A stretch of 64,000 bases of DNA from Sapria himalayana (lineage: Eukaryota > Streptophyta > Magnoliopsida > Malpighiales > Rafflesiaceae). The position numbers and the translations under genes were made by a program. The notes under the pieces were generated by a model. The model was not told where the DNA came from. It worked only from the letters and a program-made list of their open reading frames with translations, and did no database searches. The stretch covers positions 49,877 through 113,876 of the forward strand of contig JAREIK010002624.1 in NCBI GenBank assembly GCA_029783825.1, in the 5' to 3' direction. Below, one piece after another: positions 1-13,583 of the stretch; within the stretch, counting starts at the first letter, position 1; each line of letters begins with the position of its first letter.

Positions 1-463
1 AACAATAATATTATTTTGATCAGTAAACTTTTGGTTTACTATTGCATGTGTCTCATTTGTGCTTATGTTGTGTAGTACAAACCAAAAAATGGGTAATTTT
101 CTCAATATATTTTTTTTACCTGAGACAAAATTAGTAATATATAAATACTCAATGTTATCTTTATTCATAGTCAAAATATGATATCCATTTCGTAGAATAT
201 CTTTAAAACTCAATAAATTTCTTTGAGACTATGTAAAATATAATGCATCATCAATATAAATTTTTGTTCCTCCGAGTAATAATATATTATCTCTTCTAAA
301 GCCTTCAATCAATTTTTCACTATCCAATATTGTATTTACATTTAATCCTTGCATTATAAAAAGGAAAAAAAATTATATTTAATTATAGTATGTGTTAATG
401 CACTATCTGCGAGATATATATCATTATCACCGATTGAGGATCCCAACAGATGAGTTTTTATAT
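1..463 (-). pseudogene. Ty1/copia pol remnant (protease end and GAG-pre-integrase region)
   Basis: Reading the - strand from about 463 to 1 gives an interrupted frame that resembles copia polyproteins. A degenerate retropepsin active-site stretch (YLADSALTHT, where the family has a DSGA-type motif) is followed after a frame change by a region with NLLSFKDI, NGYHI, IEYLYIT and HAIVNQKFTD. That order matches the protease-to-GAG-pre-integrase segment of plant copia elements. There is an in-frame stop (TAG) just before the SQRNLLSF stretch and a frame shift after the protease segment, so it is not functional. The fragment runs off the left edge of the window, so integrase and reverse transcriptase, if present, lie outside. 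Identification rests on recognised motifs, not a search. Confidence 0.75.
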
Positions 464-497
464 TCTTCAATATATCTCTTGAAAATCCAATGGAGTT

Positions 498-771
498 TCA
501 TTCTGATAATGTATTATTAAATTTAAGGATAAAAGAGTGAGAGATATAGGAGAAATAGGGGAGAGATTTCTTATTCCTTCTAGTATATTGTGACTCATAT
601 AAAGGCTTCCTATTTATAGGGTTTAATAAATGAATACATATTAAATGTATTAATGAATATATATTAATCCATTCTAATTAATACACATTAATCTATGAAT
701 AATAATAGTCACAAGAATATTAATAGTCAAAAGATTAATGGAGCATTTATGGACATCCATAATATTGTTCA
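498..771 (-). mobile_element. Probable copia LTR with primer-binding-site-like end
   Basis: Read on the - strand, a candidate LTR starts with TG at 771, carries a TATA-like CCCTATAAATAGG near 630, and ends around 510 with ...AATACA. It is followed by TTATCAGAATG, which shares TATCAGA with the initiator-Met tRNA primer site common in copia elements. Length would be about 260 bp, within the copia range. Only about 50 bp separate it from the protease remnant, so gag is essentially missing: an internally deleted element. No second LTR is in the window, so the boundaries are inferred. Confidence 0.5.
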
Positions 772-1570
772 TAATAGTGTGAACTTTTTTTATTTTAATG
801 ATTCTTTTTTTAAGGTTTAATGGATTTCAAATCAATAAAAAGTGTGCTAGCTCTGAAATTCGAAGAAGAATAGTAAAATAGGATGAAGAAAATAATAACA
901 AGAGGAGAAGAATAACAAGGTACTATAATTTTTTAAATTCAAGTTATATCTTATATTTTAATTTATGAGTTTTTATATTTTAGAATTTTTTTTCTGTAGA
1001 GAAGATGAATATGAAGAACCTGTGGAAAATTTTTTACTAATTAGGTTTCTATGGTTATAGTGTGAAACTCTTATATTTTTTTCAAAGAGGAAGGTACAAC
1101 TTAACCATTATAACCTTAAATTTTGTTGTCATTGCTCATGTTGATAAGTTGTCGAGGCTATAATTTTTGTTGGTAGATGATGATGAATTCTTTTTAGGTT
1201 ATTTTTCTTAATAAATCATATTTTTTTGTCTTTAATTAGGTACCCAATAAATTACATAGTAATTCTATTCTGTTAAGATTGTAGATGCTTTAATTAATTT
1301 AATTGGTCTGATATTAATTATTGTTTAATAGTACTATTAAAAAAAATTGACTACAATAAGTCTTTATTATATCTATCTAATATTGGCTAGTAGAATCAAA
1401 GCACACTTGATGGAGAAATGGGGGGGAGGGGGTGTGTAGAAGGCTAAGAACCCAAGTGTAACTATACATTATGTAAGCGGGGGAACAAACATTGCACATA
1501 ATTTTTTCAAAGTATTTTATTAGATACCATGCATTCTCAAAGTACACTATAGAACAATTCATTGATTTAT
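772..1570. other. Spacer with no recognised gene
   Basis: AT-rich sequence with no convincing coding frame. A short G-rich run (GGGGGGGAGGGGG) lies near 1420-1432. The junction with the TAGA array is gradual from about 1571. Confidence 0.6.
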
Positions 1571-1900
1571 ATATAGATAGATAGACTGTTAGATATATAT
1601 ATATATATACAAATTGATAGTCATGTAGATAAACAGATAGACATATAGATAGATTCAAAAAAGATACACATATAAGAAGTTAGTCAGGCACCAAACAATC
1701 AGGCAGGAAGATAGATATACAAACAAACAAACTAATAGACAGACAGATAGATATAAAAATAGATAAATAGACAAACTTGCTAACAGACAAGTGGAAAAAT
1801 AGAAAGAAAGACTGATAGACACAAAAATATATAGTTTGATAGCTAGATTTATATACATATTCATAGATAGATAGATATACATATTGATAGATAGATAGAT

Positions 1901-1945
<45 letters not shown>

Positions 1946-2097
1946 TATAGATAGACAGTTATATAGACATAAATATAGATTGATAAATATATAAATAGAA
2001 TGATAAATAAACAAGTTGATAGGTACAATTATAGACAAATTAATTTACAGCTTTATAGACAGATTGATTGATAGATTTATAGAAAGTTTGATAGGGA
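1571..2097 (+). repeat. GATA-type tetranucleotide array 1 (TAGA on + strand)
   Basis: Diverged TAGA/TAGACA repeats, including a nearly pure (GATA)n run around 1880-1945 and a TA run near 1594-1609. It ends abruptly at 2097 against a CACTA-type terminus. It has the same unit and polarity as the array starting at 10616, so the two are probably halves of one array split by the element between them. The long - strand frames here (Tyr-Leu-Ser-Ile repeats) are a by-product of the repeat. Confidence 0.95.
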
Positions 2098-2480
2098 TAC
2101 TACAAGAAAAATTTTGATTTGCATTAAAAATTATTGCAACAGACAAATCTATAGCAAAATAGTTATAGATTTGCAATGAAATTTTAATGAAAGTCTAATA
2201 TGGTATTTGCAATGAACTTGCAACGTACTTATTCCTAGAATTTACAATAGATTCAATCCTTATTCAAAACATGGCGTGAAAATTTGGTGCTATTCTTCGA
2301 GACAACAATGCAACAGATTTGGCCGTTGCATGTTTGCAATGGATTTGGCCGTTGCATGTTTGTAATGGATTTGACCATTGCAAGTTTCCAATCGCCTCAG
2401 TCCGTTGTAAACTTGTAATGGATTGACAACAAAATTACTGTTGTAGCAATTTCACAATAGATTTGGAATAGTTTTGCAAT
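2098..2480 (+). repeat. CACTA-2 5' terminal inverted repeat and subterminal repeats
   Basis: After the terminus comes a cluster of short repeats built on TTTGCAATGGATTTG and GGCCGTTGCATG, in both orientations, up to about 2480. Such subterminal clusters are the usual TNPA-type binding region of CACTA elements. This repeat family differs from the TTTAGCGATGGA / CCCTAGCTAAA family of copies A to D, so it marks a different CACTA lineage. Confidence 0.7.
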
Positions 2481-5400
2481 AAATCTTTATATTTCAAAGA
2501 ATTTTATCAAATATAAAATTCCATTTCATTTATAATCAAAGGTAAATTATCTATCAATATTTATAAAGAGAGATTATTACAAGAAATTAATAATTTACTG
2601 AAGGAGTTTTTTGACTATTTAAATTCCGTTGCTACTTATATTATGTTTAATAATGCTTTTTATTTCGACTCCTTTTTAGAGACATTTTGGTAGGTAATTG
2701 ATAGAAAATTAATTTAATTAAAAATAATTTAGTTTATTTTACTATCATGTTCAATTTTTATTTTTGTATTATATTAAAAAATCATTAGAACTAATAAGTT
2801 TTTAAATATTTAAAAACTACATTAATTTTTGTAGATAAATAAAAAATACATACATATTTGAATTTTTTGTATAGGAATAATTGGTGAAGGAGTTTAGAGA
2901 TTCAAAGCCAAATGTCCTTTAGAATTTGGTAATGTTATTATTAATAACAATAAATGATTCAATCAATCCAAAATCAATTTTTTTTCGTTTATAAACAATA
3001 CCAAATTGATTGTTTCCCAATTTTTAAATTAATGTGAACAAGTATTCCCTAGCATTACATTAGAAATTAAAAATTTGAACACATCATTTATATTGTAGTA
3101 GTATAGTAGTGGCACAAATAATAGTTTCCAAAAAATATGAAACATAACCTAAGTGTTTATTGAATGCTGATGACGTTTGTTAAAACTAATTTTAATAACT
3201 AAAGAAAACTAAATTCTTGATTGTAGTATTGCCCAAAAAAATTGAAAATTGTTATTAATAACAAATTTTGAAGATATAGAGAATACTATTTTGTTTTTTA
3301 AAAAAATTTTTGTTTTATGATTTTAGTTTGTGTGTGTGTGTGTATAACAAGTTAAAAATGAAAATTGTTATTAATATCAAACTTTGAAGATATAGAGAAT
3401 ATAATTATGATATTTTATGAAAATTTATAGTAATATAATTTTTTACCATGTTTGGATTCAAATAACCTAATGTAAACAACTGTAAGAATGAGACAAAAAA
3501 ATGGAAAATCAAATTTAACTTATTCATTTTTTACCATTTTTCTTCTCATTTTTTGGAGGTTTTAATGAGTAAAGATACAACATTTTGAATTATTTTCCAC
3601 TCTCTTTTAGAATATTCTTTATTACATTAGTTATTCACTTTAGAAACTTATTAATTTTTTTAATTTTTTTTTCACTCTCTTTTCAACTCTACTTCTCCTT
3701 TCTAGATATTTTAAAATAAAGTCATTTTTTATATATTTTCTAAAATCCAAATATAATTAATTCCCACTTTTTGACCACTTTATTTTTCTAGGGCAGATCT
3801 AAATTTTAGAATTTAAATTGACTAAAACCAAAAAAAAAAAATAACAGTTAATTTAGTTTATTTTTCATTAATTTCACTCTGGTTCAATAATTTTAAGTTC
3901 TACTGCCATTTTGGTAGATTAAATTTTATGATAATTTTGACTTAATTTGGTAAAATTTTGAAAATTTCTCACATTTGAATTTATAAATCTGTCAGACATA
4001 AAGTTGGTTCGACTCAATTAACCCTATGCCAATAATAATGTATGTCCTTTTGTTTTTTTTTAAATAATGTATTTCCTTTTTTGTTTCCTCATTACTTCAG
4101 AAGAATTTGAACTTAAGTTGAAAAAACAAATATTAAAAATATTATTATTGATATATTAATGTGAAAAATTACTATCACTTCTAATTTATTATTAAATAGT
4201 TTCCATTCATTTTTTTTATTTTTCAGTGTTTATTCTTTAAATTATAAAAAAAAATATAATCATTTAGATTTTAATAAAAAAATATCAATTTCTATTATTT
4301 AATTTTGAAAATATAAATAATGTAAATAGGTCGGGTTATGGTCCCGCTTTTGAAAAAATATTGTTAAAATATTAAAGTTTTGGTCTACCTGTAGGTTTTG
4401 GCCACTCTACATGGAGTTTTTAGTCCCCCTAGCTACAGGTTTCGTTCGTCACTTTTTCTGCAGCAGCTCATGTTTTCCATTTGCAAAAACACAAAAAAAC
4501 CCTAAATATAAAAATAACTCCCTTTCCCTTGCCTATGTCCGGCTGCTTCATGTTCCATTTTGCTACCGATGGTGCCCTTCTCTTTCTGCTCCCTTGCCAC
4601 CTCCTCACCTATAACACAATATGTATTCTGAACCTATATAGTGTACATTTTAGGATGGAATATACATAGATTTTGAACATGTATTCATTCCCAAACTTCC
4701 GTGATTGTTAGTATCATTTTCTTTATGTCGATATTTTACACTATATAGAACCCATGGAACAATATCGACTATGATTGTTTTTAAATTTTTGTTAAAAATC
4801 TATATGGGTTTGAAGTTTGTTTAGAAATATAAAGGAGATTGACGTTGAAATGGTTCTTCTTCGCTTACTTCAATTAGCGGAGTGGTTCTGATTTTTTGTA
4901 TTAATTTATTAGAACTACTTGATGATTTTTGGTTCTTTAATTTTTTGTTTTTGGGTTTGAAAGGAAATAGTAGTTGTTTCATTTTGGGAGTTCTATTTCA
5001 TGTCCTTTTTTTAAAAAAACAAAATAAAATGGAAGCAACTTGAAGTTGGTAATTCAGACATGGTATATTGTCTATAAGTAAATAGTAGGCAATTCTATCT
5101 CTACGTAAAGTTTATTCTAAGATAGACAAATATAAGCATATTTATTCCCAGCAGAGCAATAAAGGGCCTTTAAAGTTTATTTTTCTTTATGTTTTTAGTA
5201 TTTTTATTTTAATAATTATATTGAGATATAGTATATTAGTAGTATTTGTCTAATTACATTGTTTCATAATATTTATATAAAATTTACATATGTATATAAA
5301 TTTTAGCATTTGGTTCTTTTTGTTGATTTATACACTCACGTATAAATTCTATAATATTTTTAACTCACTATACTTTAACTTTAAAATCCATTAAAGCAAA

Positions 5401-6305
5401 TAAACAATAAACTAGTGAAAAACTAGTATTTCAAAAATTTTATTTTTATTTCATTTATTTTGTTAGTAAAATATGAATATTCTTTAAATTATTTAAACAT
5501 ATTAATAATATTGCATATAGATATAAGTGTATTGCAAAATATATTATTTGATAAGTCAAATTTTTTTAGACACATTTACTCACACAAACAATTAGATTTT
5601 TATAGTTTGTTGTACAAATTAATATATTTTATAGAATTTTTAGCCTTCTTCTTTTAAGGCTTATTAATGAAGGATATGATGAAATTTAACCTTCTTTGAA
5701 ATTTATGGAACTTTGATTTAAATATTGTCTTTACAATTTGCATATTGCTCCATGCTTTTCCTAAATTAGTTGTAAGTCTAGGAGTTTGTTGAATATTTCA
5801 TGCCTCCTAAAGGTATATTTTCTTTAGGGTTTCTAAATGAGTTTTTTTTTTATTAATTTTATTTTTTTTAATTTGTTTTTCAATGTGGTTTATTTCTTTG
5901 AAATCCATGCTTTTATATTATGTTAGATAGATTAATTATAGCTGTTAAGATATAACACCTTGAAAGCCTTATTAAAACCCTATATATGAATTTTAGTGGC
6001 CTTTTGTATTATAAGCCTATATAAACCTTTTTATTGTTTAAGGTTGTGGATAAGCAAGTACTTTTAATACCAATTTGGTCTTTAAATACAATGTTTCCAG
6101 GTTTGATTTTTTTATTCTAGGAATTATAATTTTTGGAGGTTAGCATTTTGTGTCTTGGTCTTTAAGGCTATCTTTAAAGATAAGGATTCTAATTTTTCTT
6201 GTTTGATTATCTATGACCCTAAAGTGATATTATGATTAGTACTTTGCTATTTTTATTGTATATCAATCAACTGAGTAATTTATCTTACATATCTGGTAAT
6301 GTAAA
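2481..6305 (+). other. Non-coding 5' interior of CACTA-2
   Basis: Nearly 4 kb of AT-rich sequence with no recognised domain. It holds a short (TG)n run near 3330-3344, a duplicated stretch (GAAAATTGTTATTAATA near 3244 and again near 3360) and a less AT-rich patch at 4380-4615 with short open frames that I do not recognise. It may hold the promoter and leader of the transposase gene, but I cannot point to a specific element. Confidence 0.5.
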
Positions 6306-9300
6306 ATGAGTTCAAATAGAGAATGGATGTATTTAAGGCTAACAAATAGATTGCCTAACCAATCATTTATATCGGGAGTTGAAGAATTTGTTCAATTTGC
6401 ACTTAGTCAACTGGAAGGCAGTGATGGTAATCACATTAGATGTCTATGTAATAAAAAAAGTGTCATGATAATAATTTTTTTGAGGTTAACGAGGCAGGGT
6501 TCCATCTTTATAATTATGGTTTTGTCCCTAATTATCGTAAGTGGTACTTGCATGGTGAGACCAACTCATCTATATGTGGGGAGGAGGCATTATATAATGT
6601 GAATGCCACTAACAATCATGCAATAACAAATAATGTTGAATCATCGACAACATTTGTTCAGATGGTTTATGATGCAATTGGTCCACAATTTATTGCTAAT
6701 ATTGTCAAGGAATCTCCAAACCCAATTGCACAAAATTTTTATGACATGCTTAATGTTGCAAACCAATAATTATGGCCTAATTGTCAAACACACTCATAGT
6801 TATCAGCCATTGCTCGAATGCTTCACATCAAGTCAAAGCATCATTTTTCTGAATGGTGCTATAATACTTTGTGTTAGTTTATTAAGGAGTTATTGCTAGA
6901 TGATAATGTAATGACCGATAGTTTCTATGAGACCAAGAAGCTTATCAAGGGAATTAGGTTTCTAGTCTATAAAATTTATACCTGGCTGGATAGTTGTATG
7001 ATTTATTAGGGTGATGAACTTAACTCAATGCAAATTTTGTGACCATGCTCACTATCGACCATAAAGTATTAATAAACAAAAGCTTGAGAAATATAAGAAA
7101 AAGTATTACTTTCCACTACAACAAGACTTCAATAGTTATATGCTTCAGAAGCCACTACTAAAAGTATGGGATGACATAATGATTATTTTGTAGAAGATGG
7201 TGTGATGTGTCATTGATCTGATTCTCTCACATGGAAATATTTTAATGCTATGCATCCCTCATTTGCAACTGAAAGTTGTAATGTCAAATTAGGCCCATGA
7301 ACTGATGGATTTCAACCATTCAGGTAATCTGTGAGTTAGTATTCTTCTTGGACTGTTATTCTCATTCCATATTATTTTCCCTCAGAAATATGCATGAAAG
7401 AACAATACATGATTCTAATAGTTATTGTCCCAGGCTCTAGAAATATGAAGGACAAATCAGATGTGTATTTACACCTCTGATCTCTGAGTTACAAGAATTG
7501 TGAGAAATTGGAGTTAAAACTTATGACATATCTTGAAAGCAAAATTTTATGCTACGTGAAGCACTCTTATGGACAATCAGTGACTTTCCAGCTTACTCAA
7601 TGTTGTCTGATTGGAGTAATCTGGCAGACTAGCATCATGGATGAATCATATACTTTTACCCTACAGAATGGAAGGAAACAAACATAGTTTGATAATCATC
7701 GTAAGTTCCTTCCACTAGATCATCCATTTAGAAGAAATAAATATGCTTTTAGAAAGAATTGAACGACAATAGATCCACCTCCAAAAATTCTCTCTAGTGT
7801 TGAGTTGCTATGGGAAATTGATGCATTAGACTTAAAAAAAGTTACAAAGATTGGGGCAAATGATGCTAATGTTTCTGTTAGTAAATTAACCGAATGGAAA
7901 AAAAAGTTAGTTTTTTGGGATTTTCCATAGTGGAACACAAATCTTATAAGACATAATTTAGATGTGGTGCATATAGAGAAAACTGTGTTTGAAAAATATC
8001 TTTAAAATAGTCATGAATATTGAGGGCAAAACAAAAGACAATGTAAAGTCTAGATTAGACTTAATGGAAATATGTTTCGACTAGGATTGAATGTTGTTGA
8101 TGACAAGTTTCCAAAAGCTTGTTTTACATTAGACAAAAATAGTCGAAATGAATTGTGTATTTGGGTTCCGAATATTAGATTTCCTGATGGATATGCTTCA
8201 AATATAGTCAAGTGTGTAGACACAAGGAAACATAAACTTTTTGGAATAAAAAGTTATGATTGTCATGTCTTTATGCATAGGTTGATACCAATTGCATTTT
8301 GAGAAATACTTCTAACAGCCGTGTGGCAAGCATTAACAGAACTTACCTTGTTCTTTAAGAAGCTTACATCAACTGTGCTTAAAATAAAAGCTATGTTGAG
8401 ATTAAAGTAAGAAATACCAATTATTATTTGCAAAGTAGAGCAGATATTCACTGCTACTTTTTTTGATTCAATGGAGCATTTTCCAACACACTTGGCATAT
8501 GAAGCAATGGTAGTAGGAGCAGTCCAATACTAATGAATGTATAGGTTTGAAAGGTATGCAAATTTATGTTATACAACTAATTTACTATCATCAAATCATT
8601 ATATGATATTGGTATTTATAAACTTATTGATTGCTAGGTATTTGTGGAAGTTAATACAAAATGCATTGAATAAGGCCAAAGTGAAAGGATCAATATGCAA
8701 TGCATATTTAGTTGAAGAATCTTTAGCTTTTTGTAAGTATTATTTCAATCCAACACTCCATACAAGACATCGAAAGATGCCTCATAATGTTGAGTCCCTT
8801 ACTGGAGAAGGAAATGATTTCGATGGGAACTTGTCAATATTCACCCATCTCAATCAACCTTTTGGAAGACATACAATATCGCACATCAGTATATCTTGAT
8901 GAACTGCATTGAAGTTAAACCTTATATTGAGTATGCATCTTAACTCAACTATTGCACTAATATTGTAATTTTTTTAATTCAACTAATGAGTGTTCTATTA
9001 ACAGAATATTCATTACTAAGTTACGGAAAAATGAGCCATACATTAATGATGCAATTTTTGATGCTAGACTCGATGATTTTTTCCTAGCATGGTTCAATAC
9101 TTACGTAAGATATTTATTGTTTAAGTTAGTTTATGGTAAAATGTCTTTTAACACACTCTTATTTGTAGGCATGTGACAATGTTAAAAATATATATCTTAA
9201 AGCTCTAGTATTTGGATCGCTTCAAATAGTTAACTATTATAATGGATATAATGTGAATGGTTTTTGTTTTCACACACTTCAAAGTGGAACTTCTAGATTT

Positions 9301-9880
9301 TCAAAAAATAGTGGTGTGTGCATTAAAGGTACTAATTACGCAATTGATGAAACTGACTACTATGGTCAATTGCAAGAAGTCATGGAATAGAGTACCCAAG
9401 ATGACCCATTAAGAAGACTATTTTATTTAAGTGTGAGTGGTTTGACATTACACCAAATCTCGGGATGAGGATCTACAAGCAATACAAATTAGCGGATGTA
9501 AATCATGCAATAAGTATGCATAAGATGAACTATTTGTTCTAGCAAAGCAAGCACAACAAGTGTATTATTGCACGTATCTAAGCTTAAAACATGATACTAG
9601 ATCTTGGTGGGTTATTTGTAAAATCAAGGCTAGAGAGATGATTGAGATGCCTGCAAAACCAAAAATTACCCCCCACAAGATCCATTTCAACCGGAAACAA
9701 ATGATGTTGAAGAATGTAGTTTACCGATGGAAAATAAAACTATTTTGCTTAATGATACAATAGGTGAAATGTTAGATATCAATGTAACTGAAACACTTTC
9801 TCGTGAAGATGAAGAAGAAAAAGAATATGCTGAAGATGAAGAAGAAGAATGGAATGATTTAAACAATGATGAAAATTAGG
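6306..9880 (+). pseudogene. TNP2-like CACTA transposase, decayed
   Basis: Several frames on the + strand line up in the order of plant En/Spm transposases. The transposase-associated domain is at about 6306-6590 (REWMYLR, FISGVEEFVQFA, IRCLCN, then after a frameshift FHLYNYGFVPNY and YLHGE). The tnp2-type domain is at about 7190-8110 (WKYFNAMHPSFA, TDGFQPF, DHPFRRNKYAF, HNLDVVHIEKTVF). A DUF4218-type region is at about 8230-8890 (SYDCHVFMHRLIPIAF, IPIIICK, FFDSMEHFPTHLAYEA, SICNAYLVEESLAFC). A DUF4216-type region is at about 9290-9880 (GVCIKGTNYAIDETDYYGQL, then an Asp/Glu-rich tail). Intact proteins of this family catalyse cut-and-paste transposition. Here many stops and frame changes break it. 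Short introns seem to be retained, so this is a decayed genomic copy, not a retrocopy. Confidence 0.85.
9105..9168 (+). other. Candidate 64-nt intron in the transposase pseudogene
   Basis: Coding-like sequence ending ...FNTY is interrupted by GTAAGA at 9105, then a T-rich stretch ending TTTGTAG at 9168, after which coding-like sequence resumes (NVKNIYLKALVFGSLQIVNYYN). The length is at the lower limit for plant introns. Inferred from splice consensus and resumed homology only. Confidence 0.4.
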
Positions 9881-9949
9881 TTGGTAAGTTGATAGTTGTA
9901 TAACCATTTAATTACCAATTAATATATATTGTGTTTTGTTCTTATGCCC

Positions 9950-10615
9950 ATGCAGATATGGGTTGAGAAGTATGACGATGATTTGGGATAAGGGCTAGAG
10001 GACATGGTAGGAGTGTGGTTTCCTCCCTTAGTACCAAAGTAGATTTTGAATCATTAGAGGGTTCACCTACCACACATACATCTGCATAAGGTGCCATCAT
10101 CCTTAATACTACTACACCCACCTTGTAGACACCAGGTGATCGTGCATCATTATCTACACCACCACCTGTAGAAGATTCAACACCTCAAGTAGCATCACTA
10201 TAGAGTTCAACATTACCACTACTCATTAGTTCTATCTCTCATCCATTCATTAAACTTACTGATGCAGGGTATGTTTTCCTTTTTAAACTATTTCACTTGA
10301 ATTTTTTATGTTGACCAAATTAAGGTTTATGACTTCATTTATAAACTATGTATGTTTACATGAAGGATACACATCACAGAGAATATATCTAAGAATATCA
10401 CTAATATCTTCAAGGATCATTTGCATATGATGGGTTATAATTGGAAGATGGTGCCTCATTATATCAAATATTTCTACTGGCAAGAGTTTCAAGTATGAAA
10501 TCGGTATAAGATATATGTTATTTTATTTTATTTTTCTATATATTGATCAATAACAAATGTTTTTTTACTTGGTCTTGAATTTTTTTAAATGTTTTTTATA
10601 GTGAGGATAAGGTGG
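9950..10615 (+). pseudogene. Trace of a second CACTA protein (Ptta/En/Spm-type), truncated
   Basis: Downstream of the transposase remnant, a Pro/Thr/Ser-rich stretch (about 10050-10250) is followed at about 10375-10500 by a short conserved-looking segment (IFKDHLHMMGYNWKMVPHYIKYFYWQEFQ, shown here only in part: GYNWKMVPHYIKYFYW). This resembles the N-terminal part of plant Ptta/En/Spm-type transposase proteins, where such a segment precedes a tryptophan-containing helix. A T-rich run ending TTTTTATAG at 10601 looks like a 3' splice site. The next exon would begin there but is cut off within about 15 bases by the TAGA array. Weakly supported. Confidence 0.35.
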
Positions 10616-12307
10616 ATATATATATATATATAGACAGGTAGATTGACAGAAATCATATAGATAGATAGACATATATATAGATAAATATAAAGATAGATAG
10701 ATATATAGAATGATATAAAGAAAGATAGATAGTTAGAGTAATATAAAGAAAGAAAGAAAGATAAATAGATAGATATATAGATAGAAGGATAGATAGATAA
10801 ATAGATAGACAGATATATTAAGAGATTGATAGATAGATAGAGATATTGATAGACAGATTAATAGAAAAATAGATATATAGATAGATACATAGATTATTAG
10901 ATAGATAGATAGGTAGATGGTTAGATAAATTACTAATTATATTAAAAAATAGATTGATAGATTGATTGATAAAAATATTCATAGATAGATTTATAGACAA
11001 ATTGATCGATAGATTGAAAGATATATTGATTGATAAATTGATAGATAAATAGATAGACAGATAGATAGATAGATAGATAGATAAATAGATAGACAGATAG
11101 ATTGTTAGATAGATAGATTTATGGGTAGATATACAGATAGACTGATAGCTTTATACACAAATAAACTAAGAATAAAATATACCAATAGATAGATCGACAG
11201 AAAGACAAATTGATAGATAAACAGACAGATAGATAGATAGAAACATAGATAGATAGATAAATAAATAAATAAATATATATATATATATATATATACAGAT
11301 AGATAAATATACTCAAAGATAGATAGATAGATGAACAAATAGACAGATAGAATATATATATATATACATACATATAGATAGATAGATAAATAAATAAATA
11401 GATAGAATGATAGAAAGATCAAAATATAGATAGATAGTTCATTAGACATATAAATATATTGATAGATTGATAGATTGATAGATTAATAAGATTGATAGAT
11501 TAATAAGATTGATAGATTGATAAATATTAGATAGATAGAGATACACAGAGAGACAAATAGATAGATACACAAATACAAATATAGATAGATAGACATATAG
11601 ATAAATAGACACATATATAGATAAACATATAGACAAATTTATTGATAGACAGATAGATAGATACATACATAGATAGATAGATAGATAGATATATAAATAA
11701 ATAGATAGATACAAATAGAGATATACAGATATATAGATAGAGATATAGAAAGATAGTCTATTAAAAAAACTAAAATTGATAGATATATAAATAGACATAT
11801 ATACATATAGATAGATAGTTAGTTATATTTTTTGATACATAAATAAGTGTAAAAATTGAGACATAAATATATATATGCAATAATAGATCTTCAACTAAAT
11901 AGATATATAGAAAGCTAGAAAGACAAATAGATAGATATACACATAGATATATAGATAAAGTGATAGATAGATATATGTAGATATGCAAATAAATAGATAT
12001 ATAGAATGATTGATTAATAGATAGATTTATAGATAGATAGACAGATATACACTTAGATAGATAGATAGACACACAGATAGAAAGATAAATCATTAGAGAA
12101 GCTCATAAACAGCTAGATAGATAGTTAGATGTAAAGATAGACAAATAGATAGATAGACAAAGTGACAAATAGACAGATATAGAGATAGACATATATATAG
12201 ATAGAGAGATAGATAAAAAGATAGTCAGATAGATAGATAAATAAATTTACAAATAAATAGATAAGTAGAAAGGTAGATAGAGATATAGAAAGATAGTGAG
12301 ATAGTTA

Positions 12308-12316
12308 GAGAGAGAG

Positions 12317-12362
<46 letters not shown>
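12308..12362. repeat. (GA)n(TA)n compound microsatellite
   Basis: A short GA run passes into about 40 bp of pure TA inside array 2. Confidence 0.9.
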
Positions 12363-12364
<2 letters not shown>

Positions 12365-13538
12365 AAAAATAGATAGATAAATAAATAGACAGAGAGTCAT
12401 ATAGATAGATAGATAAAAATTTTGATAAATAGTCAAATAGATAGATATTTTGATAGATAGTCAAATTGATTGATAGATAGATATGTATATATATATATAT
12501 AGATAAATAAATAGATACATAGTTATACAGATCACCAGATAGGTAGATATTCAAATTCATAAATAGATAGATAGAAGGAAAGATAGATAGATAGATAGAT
12601 AGAAGGAAAGATAGATTAATAGATAGATAGATGGACAGATAGACAGATAGACAGATAGATAGATATGTAGAAATACAAAAAGATAGATAGATACCCAGAT
12701 AGACAATTTGATAGATAAATAGATAGATTTGCTGTTAGACATATAGATAGAGAGACATATAAATAGATAGACATATAAATAGATAGACAGATAGATAGTA
12801 AAATAGATTAATAGATAGATTGTCAAATAGACATATATATATATATATATAGACATATTGATAGATTGATAGATATATAGATAGACAGATAGATATATAG
12901 ATAGATATGTATATATACAAAAAGATAGGAAAGATAGGTAGGCAAACAAATATATAGATATATAGATTGATACATAGATAGGAAAATTGATAGATAGATA
13001 GATAGACACATAGAAACATTGATAGATAGACAAATACACAAATAGGCAAACAATTAGTTACACATATAGATAGATAGATAGACAAACAAAAATACTATAA
13101 AAACATAGACAAATAGATAAATAGATATATAGACGCATAGACACATAGAAAGATAAATAAATAGATAGATAGACAATTAGTCTAATAAACTAATAAGCAG
13201 TGACATAGTTTGATAAATAGATACATAGATAAATAAATAGATAGAAAATTAAATACATAGATAGATATAGACATATAGACATATATATAAATTGAAAGAT
13301 ATGTAGATAAACATATAGACAAATAGCCATTTAGTATAGATATAGACATATAGACAGATATATTTGTTTATTAGACTAATTAATAGATCCATAGACAATG
13401 AAATAAGTATAGATATAGACATATAGACATATAGATGTATATTTAATTGAAAGATATGTAGATAAACATATAGACAGATAGACATTTAGTAGAAAGAAAG
13501 ATATATGATTATATAGATATACAGATAGAAAGATAGAT

Positions 13539-13540
<2 letters not shown>

Positions 13541-13580
<40 letters not shown>
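13541..13580. repeat. (AT)20 microsatellite
   Basis: Pure AT dinucleotide run inside array 2. Confidence 0.9.

Positions 13581-13583
<3 letters not shown>

Larger units (their letters stand above)
2098..10615 (+). mobile_element. CACTA (En/Spm) DNA transposon, CACTA-2, 3' end missing
   Basis: The left end is TACTACAAGAAAA, one base from the canonical CACTACAAGAAAA terminus, followed by subterminal repeats. The + strand carries a decayed TNP2-type transposase (6306-9880) and a trace of a second En/Spm-type protein (10360-10615). No right-hand terminal inverted repeat is seen. Sequence passes from intron/exon-like sequence straight into the TAGA array at about 10616. Both flanks are TAGA arrays of the same polarity, which suggests insertion into an array followed by loss of the 3' end. 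About 8.5 kb remain; autonomous CACTA elements are commonly 10 kb or more. Confidence 0.8.

Noticed and set aside
4411..4669. Two overlapping short + strand frames in a less AT-rich patch
   Set aside because: No recognisable motif; inside the non-coding 5' interior of CACTA-2 and probably chance or leader sequence.
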